A stretch of 64,000 nucleotides of DNA from Aminobacter sp. HY435 (GCF_027568395.1 NZ_JANKZL010000009.1:1-64000); one strand, 5' to 3'. Positions 7,704 to 17,542 are shown, numbered from the stretch's first letter. Made by a program: numbers and translations. The notes: a model not told the origin generated them from the letters alone.

Positions 7704-8162
7704 ATGGTCAAGAGACTTGACGAAAATGCAGGGGCAGCGCTTCCGGACCACGTCGGCTGGCGGCTGTGGCAGGCGAGCCGCGCCTGGCAGGCGGAATTTG
7801 CCGAGGCGATGCGAAGGGCTGGGCATGTCTGGTTCAGCGAAAGCCGCGCCGGGCTGCTGGGCCATATTCCCCGGCGAGGCCTGCGCCAGGGAGCGTTGAT
7901 CGACCGCGCGGGCATTTCCAAACAGGCGGTGCAACAGCTGCTCGATGGGCTCGAAGCCGAAGGCGTTATCGAGCGGGCAGCCGATCCGGATGACAAGCGC
8001 GGCAAGCTGGTGCGCTACACAGAGCGCGGGCTGGCAGCCCTGGGCGATGCCGACCGGATCAAGCTCGACATCGAGCGCGGCTACCGTGAACGTTTGGGCG
8101 AGGCGGGTTTCGACGCCTTGATGACGGCGCTTCGCCTGCTGGCAGCTGCGCCAAGGGATTAG
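7704..8162 (+). CDS. MarR-family transcriptional regulator
   Basis: Dimeric winged-helix repressor or sensor of 152 residues. The DNA-binding part is visible around residues 55-100: LRQGALIDRAGISKQAVQQLLDGLEAEGVIERAADPDDKRGKLVRYTERG, that is, recognition helix SKQAVQQLLDGL and the wing DPDDKRGKLV. ATG 7704 is chosen because GGGA sits 6 nt before it; starts at 7680 or 7698 are possible. Two identical-arm palindromes, one in the putative promoter spacer and one covering the first codons, suggest strong autorepression and control of the divergent gene. The ligand is unknown. Confidence 0.85.
   Translation: MVKRLDENAGAALPDHVGWRLWQASRAWQAEFAEAMRRAGHVWFSESRAGLLGHIPRRGLRQGALIDRAGISKQAVQQLLDGLEAEGVIERAADPDDKRGKLVRYTERGLAALGDADRIKLDIERGYRERLGEAGFDALMTALRLLAAAPRD
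7707..7721. promoter_or_regulatory. Inverted-repeat operator O2 (GTCAAG-AGA-CTTGAC)
   Basis: Second copy of the 6-3-6 palindrome with the same arms as 7670-7684 and a different three-base centre. Centres are 37 bases apart (7677 and 7714). It overlaps codons 2-6 of the chosen MarR reading frame, so a bound dimer would block early elongation. Arms identical with spacers differing is what selection for protein binding produces. Confidence 0.65.
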
Positions 8163-8250
8163 GCGCATGCCTGCGGCTTTGCGTCTGCCGAGGGCCAGCC
8201 ATGCAATCCAGCCCATTGCACAGAACTGATTCTTTCTTTAAACGCCCGCC

Positions 8251-9813
8251 ATGAAGAACTCCGAGCACCCCGAAACCGTCCTCATCATCGACTTCGGCAG
8301 CCAGGTGACGCAGCTTATCGCGCGTCGCGTTCGCGAAGCCGGGGTCTATTCCGAAATCGTTCCTTTCCAGTCGGCCGACGAAGCCTTCAAGCGGATCAGC
8401 CCCAAGGCGGTGATCCTCTCGGGCAGCCCGCACTCGACTGTCGACATTGGCAGCCCGCGCGCTCCGGAGGCCATTTTCGCGGCCGGCATCCCGGTGCTCG
8501 GCATCTGCTACGGCGAGCAGACCATGTGTGCCCAGCTTGGCGGCAAGGTCGAGGCCGGCCATCACCGCGAGTTCGGCCGCGCCTATCTCGATATCCAGGA
8601 CGACAGCCCGCTGTTCGAGGGCGTCTGGGCCAAGGGCACCCGCCATCAGGTGTGGATGAGCCATGGCGACCGCGTCACCGAAATCCCTGCCGGCTTCCGC
8701 GTCATCGGCACCTCCACCGGCGCGCCGTTCGCGGCCATCGCCGACGAGAGCCGCAATTTCTACGCTGTGCAGTTCCACCCCGAGGTGGTTCACACGCCCG
8801 ATGGCGCCAAGCTCCTGCGCAATTTCGTCCACAAGATCGCCGGCATCGAGAGCGACTGGACCATGCGCGCCTATCGCGAGCATGCCGTCGAGGCGATCCG
8901 CAAGCAGGTCGGCGACAAGAAGGTCATCTGCGCGCTTTCGGGCGGCGTCGACTCTTCGGTCGCAGCGCTTCTGATCCACGAAGCCGTCGGCGACCAGCTG
9001 ACCTGCATCCTCGTCGACCACGGACTGATGCGCAAGAACGAGGCGGCCGACGTGGTCGCCATGTTCCGCGAGCACTACAACCTGCCGCTGATCCTCGTCG
9101 ACGCCTCCGACCGCTTCATCTCGGCGCTCGAAGGCGAGTCCGACCCGGAGAAGAAGCGCAAGACCATCGGCCGGCTGTTCATCGAGGTGTTCGAGGAAGA
9201 GGCCAAGAAGCTCGGCGGCGCAGACTTCCTCGCCCAGGGCACGCTCTATCCCGACGTCATCGAAAGCGTCTCCTTCACTGGGGGGCCCTCGGTCACCATC
9301 AAGTCGCACCACAATGTCGGCGGTCTTCCCGACCGCATGAACATGAAGCTGGTCGAGCCGCTGCGCGAATTGTTCAAGGACGAGGTCCGCGTGCTCGGCA
9401 AGGAACTGGGCCTGCCCGACAGCTTCATCGGCCGCCATCCGTTCCCCGGACCCGGCCTCGCCATCCGCTGCCCGGGCGGCATCACCCGTGAGAAGCTCGA
9501 GATCCTGCGCGAGGCCGATGCGATCTACCTCGACGAGATCCGCAAGGCAGGCCTCTACGACGCCATCTGGCAGGCTTTCGCCGTGCTTCTGCCGGTCCAG
9601 ACCGTCGGCGTCATGGGCGACGGCCGCACCTACGAATTCGTCTGCGCCCTGCGTGCGGTGACCTCGGTCGACGGCATGACCGCCGACTTCTACCACTACG
9701 ACATGAACTTCCTCGGCCAGGCCGCCACCCGCATCATTAACGAGGTGCGCGGCATCAACCGTGTCGTCTATGACGTCACCTCGAAGCCGCCTGGCACCAT
9801 CGAGTGGGAATGA
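8251..9813 (+). CDS. guaA: GMP synthase (glutamine-hydrolysing)
   Basis: Converts XMP to GMP using ATP and glutamine ammonia. The 520-residue protein has an N-terminal class I glutamine amidotransferase domain (GICYGEQTM with Cys86; FHPEV with His176 and Glu178), an ATP-pyrophosphatase domain with the P-loop SGGVDSS at residues 230-236, and the C-terminal dimerisation domain ([13 protein letters not shown] through KPPGTIEWE). Full length, all catalytic residues present. ATG 8251 has no obvious ribosome site, unusual among its neighbours. A strong intrinsic terminator follows at 9823-9854. Confidence 0.96.
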   Translation: MKNSEHPETVLIIDFGSQVTQLIARRVREAGVYSEIVPFQSADEAFKRISPKAVILSGSPHSTVDIGSPRAPEAIFAAGIPVLGICYGEQTMCAQLGGKVEAGHHREFGRAYLDIQDDSPLFEGVWAKGTRHQVWMSHGDRVTEIPAGFRVIGTSTGAPFAAIADESRNFYAVQFHPEVVHTPDGAKLLRNFVHKIAGIESDWTMRAYREHAVEAIRKQVGDKKVICALSGGVDSSVAALLIHEAVGDQLTCILVDHGLMRKNEAADVVAMFREHYNLPLILVDASDRFISALEGESDPEKKRKTIGRLFIEVFEEEAKKLGGADFLAQGTLYPDVIESVSFTGGPSVTIKSHHNVGGLPDRMNMKLVEPLRELFKDEVRVLGKELGLPDSFIGRHPFPGPGLAIRCPGGITREKLEILREADAIYLDEIRKAGLYDAIWQAFAVLLPVQTVGVMGDGRTYEFVCALRAVTSVDGMTADFYHYDMNFLGQAATRIINEVRGINRVVYDVTSKPPGTIEWE

Positions 9814-9822
9814 TCTGACAAA

Positions 9823-9854
9823 GGCCCCCGGTGAACCCCGGGGGTCTTTTTTTT
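9823..9854 (+). terminator. Intrinsic terminator of guaA
   Basis: CCCCCGG (9825-9831), six-base loop, CCGGGGG (9838-9844), then TC and a run of eight T (9847-9854). It begins about 10 bases after the guaA stop and separates it from the convergent Lrp-type gene. Confidence 0.92.
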
Positions 9855-9885
9855 GGGAGGCGTCGCCGGGCCAGCCTGACAGCGC

Positions 9886-10323
9886 CTAGCCGGTCCGTTC
9901 GATGTCGTGACGCAAGACGATCAGCGTCGTCAGGTCCTCGACGCTCGGGTGGCTGGCGATCAGGTCGCGAAGCGTGTTCAGCCTGTCTATCGATGGCACT
10001 TCGATCTCGACGACGAGGTCGAGCTGGCCGCTGACCGATGACACCCGCCGGATCTCGGCATGGCGCGCCAGCTGGTCGAGCACGCCGATCGATGGCGTGC
10101 GGGTCAGCGTCACCATCAGGAAGGCTGAAACCAGCCCCTTGTCCATCTGGCCGATATCGGCGCGATAGCCGCGGATGACGCCGCTCTTTTCCAGCATCGC
10201 GACGCGCTCGGTGGTCGCGCTTCGCGATAGTCCGATGCGCGCCGCCAGCGTCTTCATCGGGATGCGTGCCTCCTTCGACAGGATGCCGAGAATGTCCCTG
10301 TCCTTGGCGTCGAGTTCCTTCAT
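9886..10323 (-). CDS. Lrp/AsnC-family transcriptional regulator
   Basis: 145-residue feast/famine regulator: N-terminal winged helix (LDAKDRDILGILSKEARIPMKTLAARIGLSRSATTERVAMLEKSGVI, residues 4-50) and a C-terminal RAM ligand-binding domain (SAFLMVTLTRTP, VSSVSGQLDLVVEIEV). It is transcribed divergently from the kinase-M23-aminotransferase fusion gene with about 120 bases between starts; Lrp proteins very often control such a divergent amino-acid catabolic gene. The effector is probably an amino acid or amine handled by that enzyme (inference). Confidence 0.9.
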   Translation of the reverse strand: MKELDAKDRDILGILSKEARIPMKTLAARIGLSRSATTERVAMLEKSGVIRGYRADIGQMDKGLVSAFLMVTLTRTPSIGVLDQLARHAEIRRVSSVSGQLDLVVEIEVPSIDRLNTLRDLIASHPSVEDLTTLIVLRHDIERTG

Positions 10324-10445
10324 TGTCCGCTTCCGTCGCCCGCCGTGAATGTGCCGGTCAATGCACGCGAAGTGCCGGTGTAACCGTCACATTGCCGGAT
10401 GCCCGATTTTTGCGCCCGTGCCAAGCTTCGGCATCAGAAAATGGA

Positions 10446-13400
10446 ATGGCGATGACCGACGTAACCCACCCCGCGCCGCAGTTTTCCCGTGAAGAGGCGG
10501 CAGCTCTCGCCGCCAGCCATTTCGGGGTTGGCGGCATAGCAAGCCCGCTCGACAGCGAGCGCGACCAGAATTTCAAGCTGATGTCGGCCGACGGTGACTG
10601 GATTTTCAAGATCGTCAACGCCTCCGAACCGCGTCCCGAAAGCGAATTCCAGGCGGCGCTGCTCGATCATCTCGCCCGCGCTGGCGCCGGTGTCGCGGTC
10701 CCCGGCCTGAGAAAGACGCCCCGAGGCGCGGTGCTCGCCCATGCGCCGTCGGCGGATGGCGGTGAGCATGCGCTGCGGCTCGTCTCCTGGCTGCCCGGCC
10801 TGCCGCTGGCCGAGGTTGCCCGCACGCCTCAGGTGTTCGCCGGCCTCGGTGCAGCGCTCGGCCGGCTCGACCGCGCCCTCCAGGGCTTCATCCATCCCGG
10901 CGCGCTCAGGAGCTTCGACTGGGACATCCGCCAGGCCGGCGCCGCCCGCAGCCGCCTTGGCCATGTCACGGACGATGCCGACCGCGCCCTGCTCGGGCGC
11001 TTCCTCGACCGGTTTGACGCGGAGGTGGCGCCGAAGCTTCCGTCGCTGCGCGCCCAGGTCATCCACAACGACGCCAACGACTGGAACGTGCTGGTCGACG
11101 ACAACGACCACGACCGCATCGCCGGCATCATCGATTTCGGCGATGCTCTCTACTCGCCCCTCATTGCCGAGGTGGCCGTCGCCTGCGCCTATTCGATCCT
11201 CGATGTCGAGGATCCCATCGGTGCTGCCGCGACGCTCGCCGCCGGCTTTCACGCCGAATATCGGCTGCGCGAGGAAGAGGTCGACCTGCTGTTCGACCTC
11301 ATTGTCGCGCGGCTGGTCATCTCGGTTTCGCTGTCGGCGGTGCGCAAGGCACAGCTCGGCGACAATCCGTATCTCGCCATCTCCGAAGCGCCGGCCTGGC
11401 GATTGCTCCGCCGCCTTGACGCCATGAACCGGCGTTTCGCCACCGCGATCCTGCGTCATGCCTGCGGCTTCGACGCAGCGCCCGGCGCCAAGGCCGTCAC
11501 GACCTGGATCGAGGCCAACAGGAAGAGTTTCGCGCCGGTCCTCGACCGCCATCCGGCGACGCTTGCCAAGGCGGTGGTGCCGTATGGCGATCCGGCCCAT
11601 CCGATGACCGTCACCTCGGCGGGCCAAAGGCCCGAAGAGGCTACGGCCTGGTGGGATGCATTTTGCGCCGAACAGGGCATCGCGCTGGGCATCGGCCCAT
11701 GGGGCGAGAAGCGCACCATCTACACGTCCGACATCTTCTGGTCGCGCTTCGTCGAAGGCGCGCGCCGCATCCACCATCTCGGCCTAGACCTGTTCATGCC
11801 GGCGGGCACACGTGTCTACACCCCGCTCGCCGCAACGGTCAAAAGCGTCGAGATCGAGGAGGATCCGCTTGGCTACGGCTGCCTGGTGGCCCTCGAACAC
11901 GCACCGGAGGGCTGTCCGCCTTTCGTTACGCTGTGGGGCCACATGGCGCATGAGGCCATGGCGCGCCTCAAGCCCGGCCAGCGGCTTGCCGCCGGCGCGC
12001 TTGTCGGCGAGATGGGTGGGCCTGCCGAGAACGGTGGCTGGGCGCCGCACTTGCATTTTCAGATCTCGACCGATCCCGATCTCGCCGCACGCGACATCCT
12101 CGGCGTCGGCGAGGTGCAGTACCTGCCGGTCTGGGCCGAGCTGTTCCCCGATGCCGCAACCCTTGCCGGCATTCCGCCCGAGACCTTCCATCAATCCGGC
12201 CGCACCCGTCCCGAGATCGTGGCCGCGCGCAAAACTTCGCTGCTGCCCAACCTGTCGATCTCCTACGCGCAGCCGATCAAGTTCGTGCGCGGCGAAGGCG
12301 CCTGGCTGATCGATGATCGCGGCCGCACCTATCTCGACTGCTTCAACAATGTCTGCCACCTGGGCCACGCCCATCCCGATGTCGTCGAGGCGATCGCCAC
12401 CCAGGCGGCCAAGCTCAACACCAACACGCGCTACCTGCACGACGCCATCGTCACCTATGCCGAGCGGCTGACCGCGACCCTGCCCGAGGGGCTGTCGGTC
12501 GCCTCCTTCGCCTGCTCCGGCAGCGAGGCCAATTCGCTTGCGCTACGGATGTCGCGCACTGTGACCGGCAGCAATGACGCGCTGGTGCTCGACTGGGCCT
12601 ATCACGGCACCACCCAGGAGCTGATCGATCTCAGCCCCTACAAATACAAGCGCAAGGGTGGCAAGGGCCGGCCGGCGCATGTCTTCGAGGCAACGATCCC
12701 CGACAGCTACCGCGCGCCCGCTGACTGGCCCGTGGAGGAACATGCCCGGCGTTTTGCTGAAAGTATCGCCGAGCAGATCGAGGCGATGCGCAAGCAAGGC
12801 CGCGCGCCGGCCTTCTTCATCGCCGAGTCCATCCCCAGCGTTGCCGGCCAGGTTTTTCTCCCGGATGGCTATCTGAAGCAAGTCTACGCCATGGTCCGCG
12901 CCGCCGGCGGATTCTGCATCGCCGACGAGGTGCAGGTCGGCTTCGGCCGCGTCGGCAGCCACTGGTGGGCTTTCGAGGCGCAAGGCGTGGTCCCTGATAT
13001 CGTCACCATGGGCAAGCCCATCGGCAACGGCCACCCGATGTCGGCACTGGTCACCACGCGCGAGATCGCCGACCGCTTCAACAACGGCATGGAGTATTTC
13101 AACACCTTCGGCGGCAACCCGGTGTCGTGCGCGGCGGGCCTCGCCGTGCTCGATGTCATCGAGCGCGACCGCCTGCGGGATAACGCGACCGATGTCGGCG
13201 CCTATCTCGTTTCGCGCTTCAGGCACATGCAGAAGCGCTACGAGGTCATCGGCGACGTCAGGGGCATGGGCCTGTTCCTCGGCATCGAGCTGGTTGCCGA
13301 CCGCAGGACGAAGGAGCCGGCCACTGCATTTGCCCGCAAGGTCAATGACGGCGCGCGTGCGCGCGGCGTGCTCATCGGCACCGAGGGTCCACACGACAAT

Positions 13401-13505
13401 GTGCTCAAGATGCGCCCGCCGATGATCTTCACTCGGCGCGACGCTGACCATCTGGTCGGCGTGCTTGAGGAGACCTTCGCCGCTGTGGAGGCCGGCGGCG
13501 AATAA
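10446..13505 (+). CDS. Tri-domain fusion: APH-type kinase / M23 peptidase-like / class III aminotransferase-fold enzyme
   Basis: A 1019-residue cytosolic-looking protein with three modules. (1) Residues about 10-330: aminoglycoside/hydroxylysine-kinase-like fold with catalytic loop [10 protein letters not shown] (His207, Asp209) and metal-binding IDFGD (229-233). (2) About 400-590: M23/LytM-like domain with zinc ligands retained, H444xxxD448 and H535xH537. (3) About 610-1019: class III PLP fold with pyridoxal lysine K857 in [11 protein letters not shown]. In animals, separate proteins of types 1 and 3 phosphorylate an amino alcohol (5-hydroxylysine) and eliminate phosphate and ammonia, so a kinase plus phospho-lyase on one chain is a reasonable inference; the peptidase-like insert is unexplained. 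A bioinformatic pipeline would call it aminotransferase. Start could also be ATG 10452. Divergent Lrp regulator suggests amino-compound induction. Confidence 0.88.
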   Translation: MAMTDVTHPAPQFSREEAAALAASHFGVGGIASPLDSERDQNFKLMSADGDWIFKIVNASEPRPESEFQAALLDHLARAGAGVAVPGLRKTPRGAVLAHAPSADGGEHALRLVSWLPGLPLAEVARTPQVFAGLGAALGRLDRALQGFIHPGALRSFDWDIRQAGAARSRLGHVTDDADRALLGRFLDRFDAEVAPKLPSLRAQVIHNDANDWNVLVDDNDHDRIAGIIDFGDALYSPLIAEVAVACAYSILDVEDPIGAAATLAAGFHAEYRLREEEVDLLFDLIVARLVISVSLSAVRKAQLGDNPYLAISEAPAWRLLRRLDAMNRRFATAILRHACGFDAAPGAKAVTTWIEANRKSFAPVLDRHPATLAKAVVPYGDPAHPMTVTSAGQRPEEATAWWDAFCAEQGIALGIGPWGEKRTIYTSDIFWSRFVEGARRIHHLGLDLFMPAGTRVYTPLAATVKSVEIEEDPLGYGCLVALEHAPEGCPPFVTLWGHMAHEAMARLKPGQRLAAGALVGEMGGPAENGGWAPHLHFQISTDPDLAARDILGVGEVQYLPVWAELFPDAATLAGIPPETFHQSGRTRPEIVAARKTSLLPNLSISYAQPIKFVRGEGAWLIDDRGRTYLDCFNNVCHLGHAHPDVVEAIATQAAKLNTNTRYLHDAIVTYAERLTATLPEGLSVASFACSGSEANSLALRMSRTVTGSNDALVLDWAYHGTTQELIDLSPYKYKRKGGKGRPAHVFEATIPDSYRAPADWPVEEHARRFAESIAEQIEAMRKQGRAPAFFIAESIPSVAGQVFLPDGYLKQVYAMVRAAGGFCIADEVQVGFGRVGSHWWAFEAQGVVPDIVTMGKPIGNGHPMSALVTTREIADRFNNGMEYFNTFGGNPVSCAAGLAVLDVIERDRLRDNATDVGAYLVSRFRHMQKRYEVIGDVRGMGLFLGIELVADRRTKEPATAFARKVNDGARARGVLIGTEGPHDNVLKMRPPMIFTRRDADHLVGVLEETFAAVEAGGE

Positions 13506-13609
13506 ACAGTAGCCGCGCGGCGGCATTCGACAGCCAGACATTGAGCGACTTCCGGCGCGCTGCGCCGGCGGCACGAAGAGGCTTTGCCTCGAACCAGGGA
13601 GGAGAAACC

Positions 13610-14620
13610 ATGAAACATCTGATCTCAGCATTGCTGCTCGGCACGGCGGCTCTCGCCAACCCCGCCAACGCCGACACGCTCGACATCGTCAAGCAGCGCG
13701 GCACCGTCACCTGCGGCGTCAGCCAGGGCGTCGCCGGCTTCTCGGCGCCTGACGATGCCGGCAAGTGGTCGGGCTTCGACATCGACATCTGCCGTGCGGT
13801 TGCTGCCGCGGTGCTCGGCGACGCCGACAAGGTCAGCTATGTGCCGTTGTCGACCAAGGAGCGGTTCACCGCGGTCCAGTCGGGCTCCGTCGATCTGCTC
13901 TCGCGCCAGACCACCTGGACCCTGTCGCGTGACTCGAGCCTTGGACTGCGTTTTGTCGGCACCGCCTATCATGACGGCCAGGGCTTCATGATCCGCAAGG
14001 ACCTCGGCGTCGACAGCGCGCTGAAACTCGATGGCGCCACCGTCTGCACCGAGCAGGGCACGACCACGGAGCAGAATGTCGCCGACTACTTCAGCGCCAA
14101 CAAGCTGAAATACGAGCCTGTCGTCATCGATTCCGCCGACGGCATCATCAAGGCGTTCGACGGCGGCCGCTGCGACGTCTACACCACCGACGCCTCCGCG
14201 CTTTACGCGCAGCGCCTGAAGCTCAGCGATCCGGCCGCCTATGTCGTGCTGCCCGAGATCATCTCCAAGGAGCCGCTAGGACCGGCCGTGCGCCAGGGCG
14301 ACGACAGGTGGTTCAGCATCGTTCGCTGGACGCTGTTCGCCCTGATCGAGGCGGAGGAGCTCGGCATCACCAGGGACAACGCCGAAGCCGGCCTGACGTC
14401 GGCCAACCCGGCCATCAAGCGCTTCCTCGGCGCCGAGGGCGACAGCGGCCAGCAGCTCGGCCTCGATCCGCGCTGGGCCTACAACGTCGTTTCCAAGGTT
14501 GGTAACTACGGCGAGATATTCGAGCGCAATCTCGGCCAGTCGAGCGAACTCAAGATCGACCGCGGCATCAACGCCCAGTGGAACGCCGGCGGCCTGATGT
14601 ACGCCCCGCCGGTCCGCTGA
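13610..14620 (+). CDS. Amino-acid ABC transporter substrate-binding protein (AapJ-like)
   Basis: Periplasmic solute-binding protein of 336 residues. A signal peptide (MKHLISALLLGTAALANPANA, cleavage about residue 21) precedes the family 3 fold: LDIVKQRGTVTCGVSQGVAGFSAPD, WSGFDIDICRAVAAAV, RFTAVQSGSVDLLSRQTTWT and CDVYTTDASALYAQR. It resembles the general L-amino-acid binding protein AapJ of rhizobia. GGGAGGAG lies just upstream of ATG 13610. No permease or ATPase genes adjoin it, so it is an orphan that must share a transporter encoded elsewhere. Position after the kinase-aminotransferase fusion suggests it captures the same or a related compound. Confidence 0.92.
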   Translation: MKHLISALLLGTAALANPANADTLDIVKQRGTVTCGVSQGVAGFSAPDDAGKWSGFDIDICRAVAAAVLGDADKVSYVPLSTKERFTAVQSGSVDLLSRQTTWTLSRDSSLGLRFVGTAYHDGQGFMIRKDLGVDSALKLDGATVCTEQGTTTEQNVADYFSANKLKYEPVVIDSADGIIKAFDGGRCDVYTTDASALYAQRLKLSDPAAYVVLPEIISKEPLGPAVRQGDDRWFSIVRWTLFALIEAEELGITRDNAEAGLTSANPAIKRFLGAEGDSGQQLGLDPRWAYNVVSKVGNYGEIFERNLGQSSELKIDRGINAQWNAGGLMYAPPVR

Positions 14621-14710
14621 CATCTGTTGCGCGGGGTCGCGCTCCGGCGCGGCCTTGCCTATGCTGGCGCCTCGAATCTCCGGCTCGGCCGGGTCGTATC
14701 AAGGTGTCAG

Positions 14711-15295
14711 ATGAGCATTGCCGACCGCATCCGCGTCCAGGACGTCAAAACCCTTTCCGACGACTGGTATGTCCTGAAGAAGACGACTTTCGCCTATCGT
14801 CGCGGCGACGGTGAGTGGCAGGTCCAGAGCCGCGAGACCTATGATCGCGGCAACGGCGCCACCATCCTGCTCTACGATCCCGCGCGCCGCACTGTCGTGC
14901 TGGTCAAGCAGTTCCGCTACCCGGCTTTCGTCAACGGCTACGACGACATGCTGATCGAAACGCCTGCCGGGCTGCTCGACGACGCAGCGCCCGAAGAGCG
15001 CATCCGTGCCGAGGTCGAGGAGGAGACGGGCTTCCGCATCCATCATGTTCGCCGCGTCTTTGAGGCCTTCATGAGCCCGGGTGCCGTGACCGAGAAGATC
15101 TATTTCTTCGTCGGTGAATACGAGCCGTCGGATCGCGTCTCGGAGGGCGGCGGCCATGCCGGCGAGGGCGAGGATATCGAGGTCATGGAAATCGGCATCG
15201 ACGAGGCGCTCGCCATGGTCGCCGACGGCCGTATCTGCGACGCCAAGACCATCATGCTGCTGCAATACGCAGCCCTTCACCTGCGCGGAGCCTAA
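14711..15295 (+). CDS. NUDIX hydrolase, NudK/ADP-sugar pyrophosphatase type
   Basis: 194-residue hydrolase of nucleoside diphosphates linked to another moiety (GDP-mannose or ADP-ribose type). The Nudix box is at residues about 90-112 (GLLDDAAPEERIRAEVEEETGF), with the REUxEExG core kept as AEVEEETG; the upstream Glu of the consensus is Ala here, as also happens in NudK-like enzymes. SPGAVTEKIYFFVGEY downstream is typical of the NudK group. ATG at 14711 follows the binding-protein gene by 90 bases. The P1 peptidase gene starts 6 nt after its stop. Confidence 0.88.
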   Translation: MSIADRIRVQDVKTLSDDWYVLKKTTFAYRRGDGEWQVQSRETYDRGNGATILLYDPARRTVVLVKQFRYPAFVNGYDDMLIETPAGLLDDAAPEERIRAEVEEETGFRIHHVRRVFEAFMSPGAVTEKIYFFVGEYEPSDRVSEGGGHAGEGEDIEVMEIGIDEALAMVADGRICDAKTIMLLQYAALHLRGA

Positions 15296-15301
15296 GCCAC
15301 C

Positions 15302-16336
15302 ATGTCGGACATCGCCCGCCAGCTCGGCATCTCTTTCGGTGCATCGCGGACGGGTGCGCTCAACGCCATCACCGACGTGCCGGGCGTGGATGTCGGCCAT
15401 AGCACCATCCGGGAGGGCGACCTCAACACCGGCGTCACCGCGATCCTGCCCCACGGCGGCAATCTCTACCGCAACAAGGTGCTGGCCGCCTGCGATGTCA
15501 TCAACGGCTTCGGCAAGAGCGCGGGCCTGATGCAGGTCGAAGAATTGGGCACGCTCGAGACGCCCGTCCTGCTCACCAACACTTTCGGCGTCGGCACCTG
15601 CTCCAATGCGCTGATCCACTCGGCGATTGCGGAAAATCCCGACATCGGCCGCGAGACGGCGACAGTCAATCCCGTGGTCATGGAATGCAACGACGGCTAC
15701 CTCAGCGACATCCAGTCGCTTGCCGTCAGCGAGGACGATGCCCGCGCCGCCTTGGCCGCTGCCGCATCAGGACCGGTGGCGGAAGGCAATGTCGGCGCCG
15801 GTACCGGCATGAGCTGTTTTGGCTTCAAGGGCGGCATCGGCACCGCCTCGCGCCGCATCGAACTGGCCGGCCGCGACCATCATCTCGGCGTGCTGGTGCT
15901 CACCAATTTCGGCCGCGCCGGCGACCTCATCCTTCCGGATGGCCGCCGCCCCGATCCGCGTTCCAAGGTGGAGGCGGAGAAAGGCTCTGTCATCGTCATC
16001 CTCGCCACCGATATCGCGCTGGAGCATCGCCAGCTCAAGCGCGTGGTGCGTCGTTGCGGTGCCGGTCTCGCCAGGCTCGGCGCCTACTGGGGCCACGGCA
16101 GCGGCGACATCGCGCTCGGCTTCTCGACAGCGCGGACCTTCGACCACGACGAGCGCGCCGATTTCGTCGCCATGACCGCCCTCAACGAAAACCGCATCGA
16201 TCGCCTGTTCCGCGCCGCTGCCGAAGCAACCGAGGAAGCGGTTGTGAATTCGATGTGCGCTGCCGAGGCGATGCACGGCAGGGCCGGGCATTCGCGGCCG
16301 TCGCTGGCCGACTGGCTACGCGCCAACAGGATCTAG
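15302..16336 (+). CDS. P1-family (DmpA/BapA, S58) aminopeptidase
   Basis: 344-residue N-terminal-nucleophile aminopeptidase related to Ochrobactrum DmpA (L-aminopeptidase/D-Ala-esterase) and beta-peptidyl aminopeptidases. N-terminal NAITDVPGVDVGHSTIREGD and the central EGNVGAGTGMSCFGFKGG match the family. In DmpA the proenzyme cleaves itself between Gly and Ser; the corresponding site here is Gly228-Ser229 in EKGSVIVILATD, which would give alpha and beta subunits. No signal peptide, so the enzyme is cytosolic. It sits 6 nt after the NUDIX gene. The physiological substrate (D-amino-acid amides, beta-peptides) is unknown. Confidence 0.9.
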   Translation: MSDIARQLGISFGASRTGALNAITDVPGVDVGHSTIREGDLNTGVTAILPHGGNLYRNKVLAACDVINGFGKSAGLMQVEELGTLETPVLLTNTFGVGTCSNALIHSAIAENPDIGRETATVNPVVMECNDGYLSDIQSLAVSEDDARAALAAAASGPVAEGNVGAGTGMSCFGFKGGIGTASRRIELAGRDHHLGVLVLTNFGRAGDLILPDGRRPDPRSKVEAEKGSVIVILATDIALEHRQLKRVVRRCGAGLARLGAYWGHGSGDIALGFSTARTFDHDERADFVAMTALNENRIDRLFRAAAEATEEAVVNSMCAAEAMHGRAGHSRPSLADWLRANRI

Positions 16337-16477
16337 TCTTTTTAGACGAGGTCAATCCTGTCCTTGCGGCACGTAATGCCCTGAACAGATCGAACCGTTC
16401 CGCGGGGGCGTCGGTCGTCTGCGAGGGAGGTGCCTGCTTTGCCCACGGTCTCAAGCCCGGTGCCGGGGGCCTAAGCG

Positions 16478-17416
16478 ATGGTCCTGCGCAATCTGGCCAA
16501 GCTTGATCTCAACCTGCTGCATGTCTTCGAAGCCGTCTACAGCGAGGCGAGCATCACCCGCGCCGCCGAGACGCTCAGCGTCACCCAGCCGGCGGTGTCG
16601 AACAGCCTGGCACGCTTGCGCGATATCTTCGGCGACCAGCTCTTTGTCCGTGCCAGGCAGGGCATCGCGCCGACGCCGCTCGCCGAAACGCTGATCGGCC
16701 CGGTTCGCGAAGCGCTGACCGCGCTCGACCGCACGCTTGCCCGGCACGAGCGCTTCGATCCGCTGGCCTCCGAGCGCATTGTCTCGTTCAGCATGAGCGA
16801 CTACGCCGAGGCGGTGGTGCTTGGGCCATTCGTCGGCGAGTTGAACCGGCTGGGCTCGAAACTGACGGTCCGCAATCGTTTCCTGGCCGAGCGCGACCTG
16901 TTTCCCGGATTGGCCTCCGGAGAGATCGATTTCGCCGTCGAGTCGCATCCGCTGGCCGACGACGGGTTCGGGCAGAGGCTGCTGTTCAGCGACGAGTTCG
17001 TCTGCGTCATGCGCCGTGGGCATCCGGCGGCCACCGAGCCGTTCACCATCGAACGCTACATGGCGCTCAGCCACCTGCACATCTCCAATCGCCCGCGCTT
17101 TGCCAATCTGGTCGACGGCGCGCTCGCCCGGATGAAGCTGAAGCGGCAGGTGGCCGTGCATCTCGAACATTGCCTGGCGGCGGCCGCCATCCTGTCGCGC
17201 AGCGACCTCTGCCTCACCATCCCCACTTCCTTCGTCCGCCATTTCTTGTCCGACGACAGTTTCGTGTCGCTGCCGCGCCCGTTCCGCATGCTGCCGCTGC
17301 AGACCTGGCTCTACTGGCACCCGGCCTCCGAAGGCAGCCCGGCGCATGACTGGGTTCGCAGCGTGCTCGACGATTGTTTCCCGCTGCCAGAGGCAAGTCA
17401 GGATCACTCAGGCTGA
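16478..17416 (+). CDS. LysR-family transcriptional regulator
   Basis: 312 residues. N-terminal winged helix-turn-helix: LDLNLLHVFEAVYSEASITRAAETLSVTQPAVSNSLARLRDIFGDQLFVR (residues 9-58), then a periplasmic-binding-like effector domain. The N-terminus and PTPLAETL closely follow the NodD/NahR-type subgroup that responds to aromatic compounds, but many non-symbiotic members share this. It lies between the P1 peptidase gene and the FrhB-like operon on the same strand; it is not divergent from either, so its target is unclear. No nod-box sequence was noticed nearby. Confidence 0.9.
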   Translation: MVLRNLAKLDLNLLHVFEAVYSEASITRAAETLSVTQPAVSNSLARLRDIFGDQLFVRARQGIAPTPLAETLIGPVREALTALDRTLARHERFDPLASERIVSFSMSDYAEAVVLGPFVGELNRLGSKLTVRNRFLAERDLFPGLASGEIDFAVESHPLADDGFGQRLLFSDEFVCVMRRGHPAATEPFTIERYMALSHLHISNRPRFANLVDGALARMKLKRQVAVHLEHCLAAAAILSRSDLCLTIPTSFVRHFLSDDSFVSLPRPFRMLPLQTWLYWHPASEGSPAHDWVRSVLDDCFPLPEASQDHSG

Positions 17417-17542
17417 TGTCGGTCATTCGGAATGGCAATTTGCCCTGCCTCGATCCGCCGACCTATAACTGGCACCTACACCTGAGACTGAAGACCTGTC
17501 GCTGGGGCGATGGCCGGTAGGCTATCGCCGGGAGGATGGCGC

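Noticed and set aside
8059-9696. Open frame of about 545 codons on the minus strand opposite guaA
   Set aside because: Shadow of guaA, which has every catalytic motif; the antisense translation has no recognisable domain.
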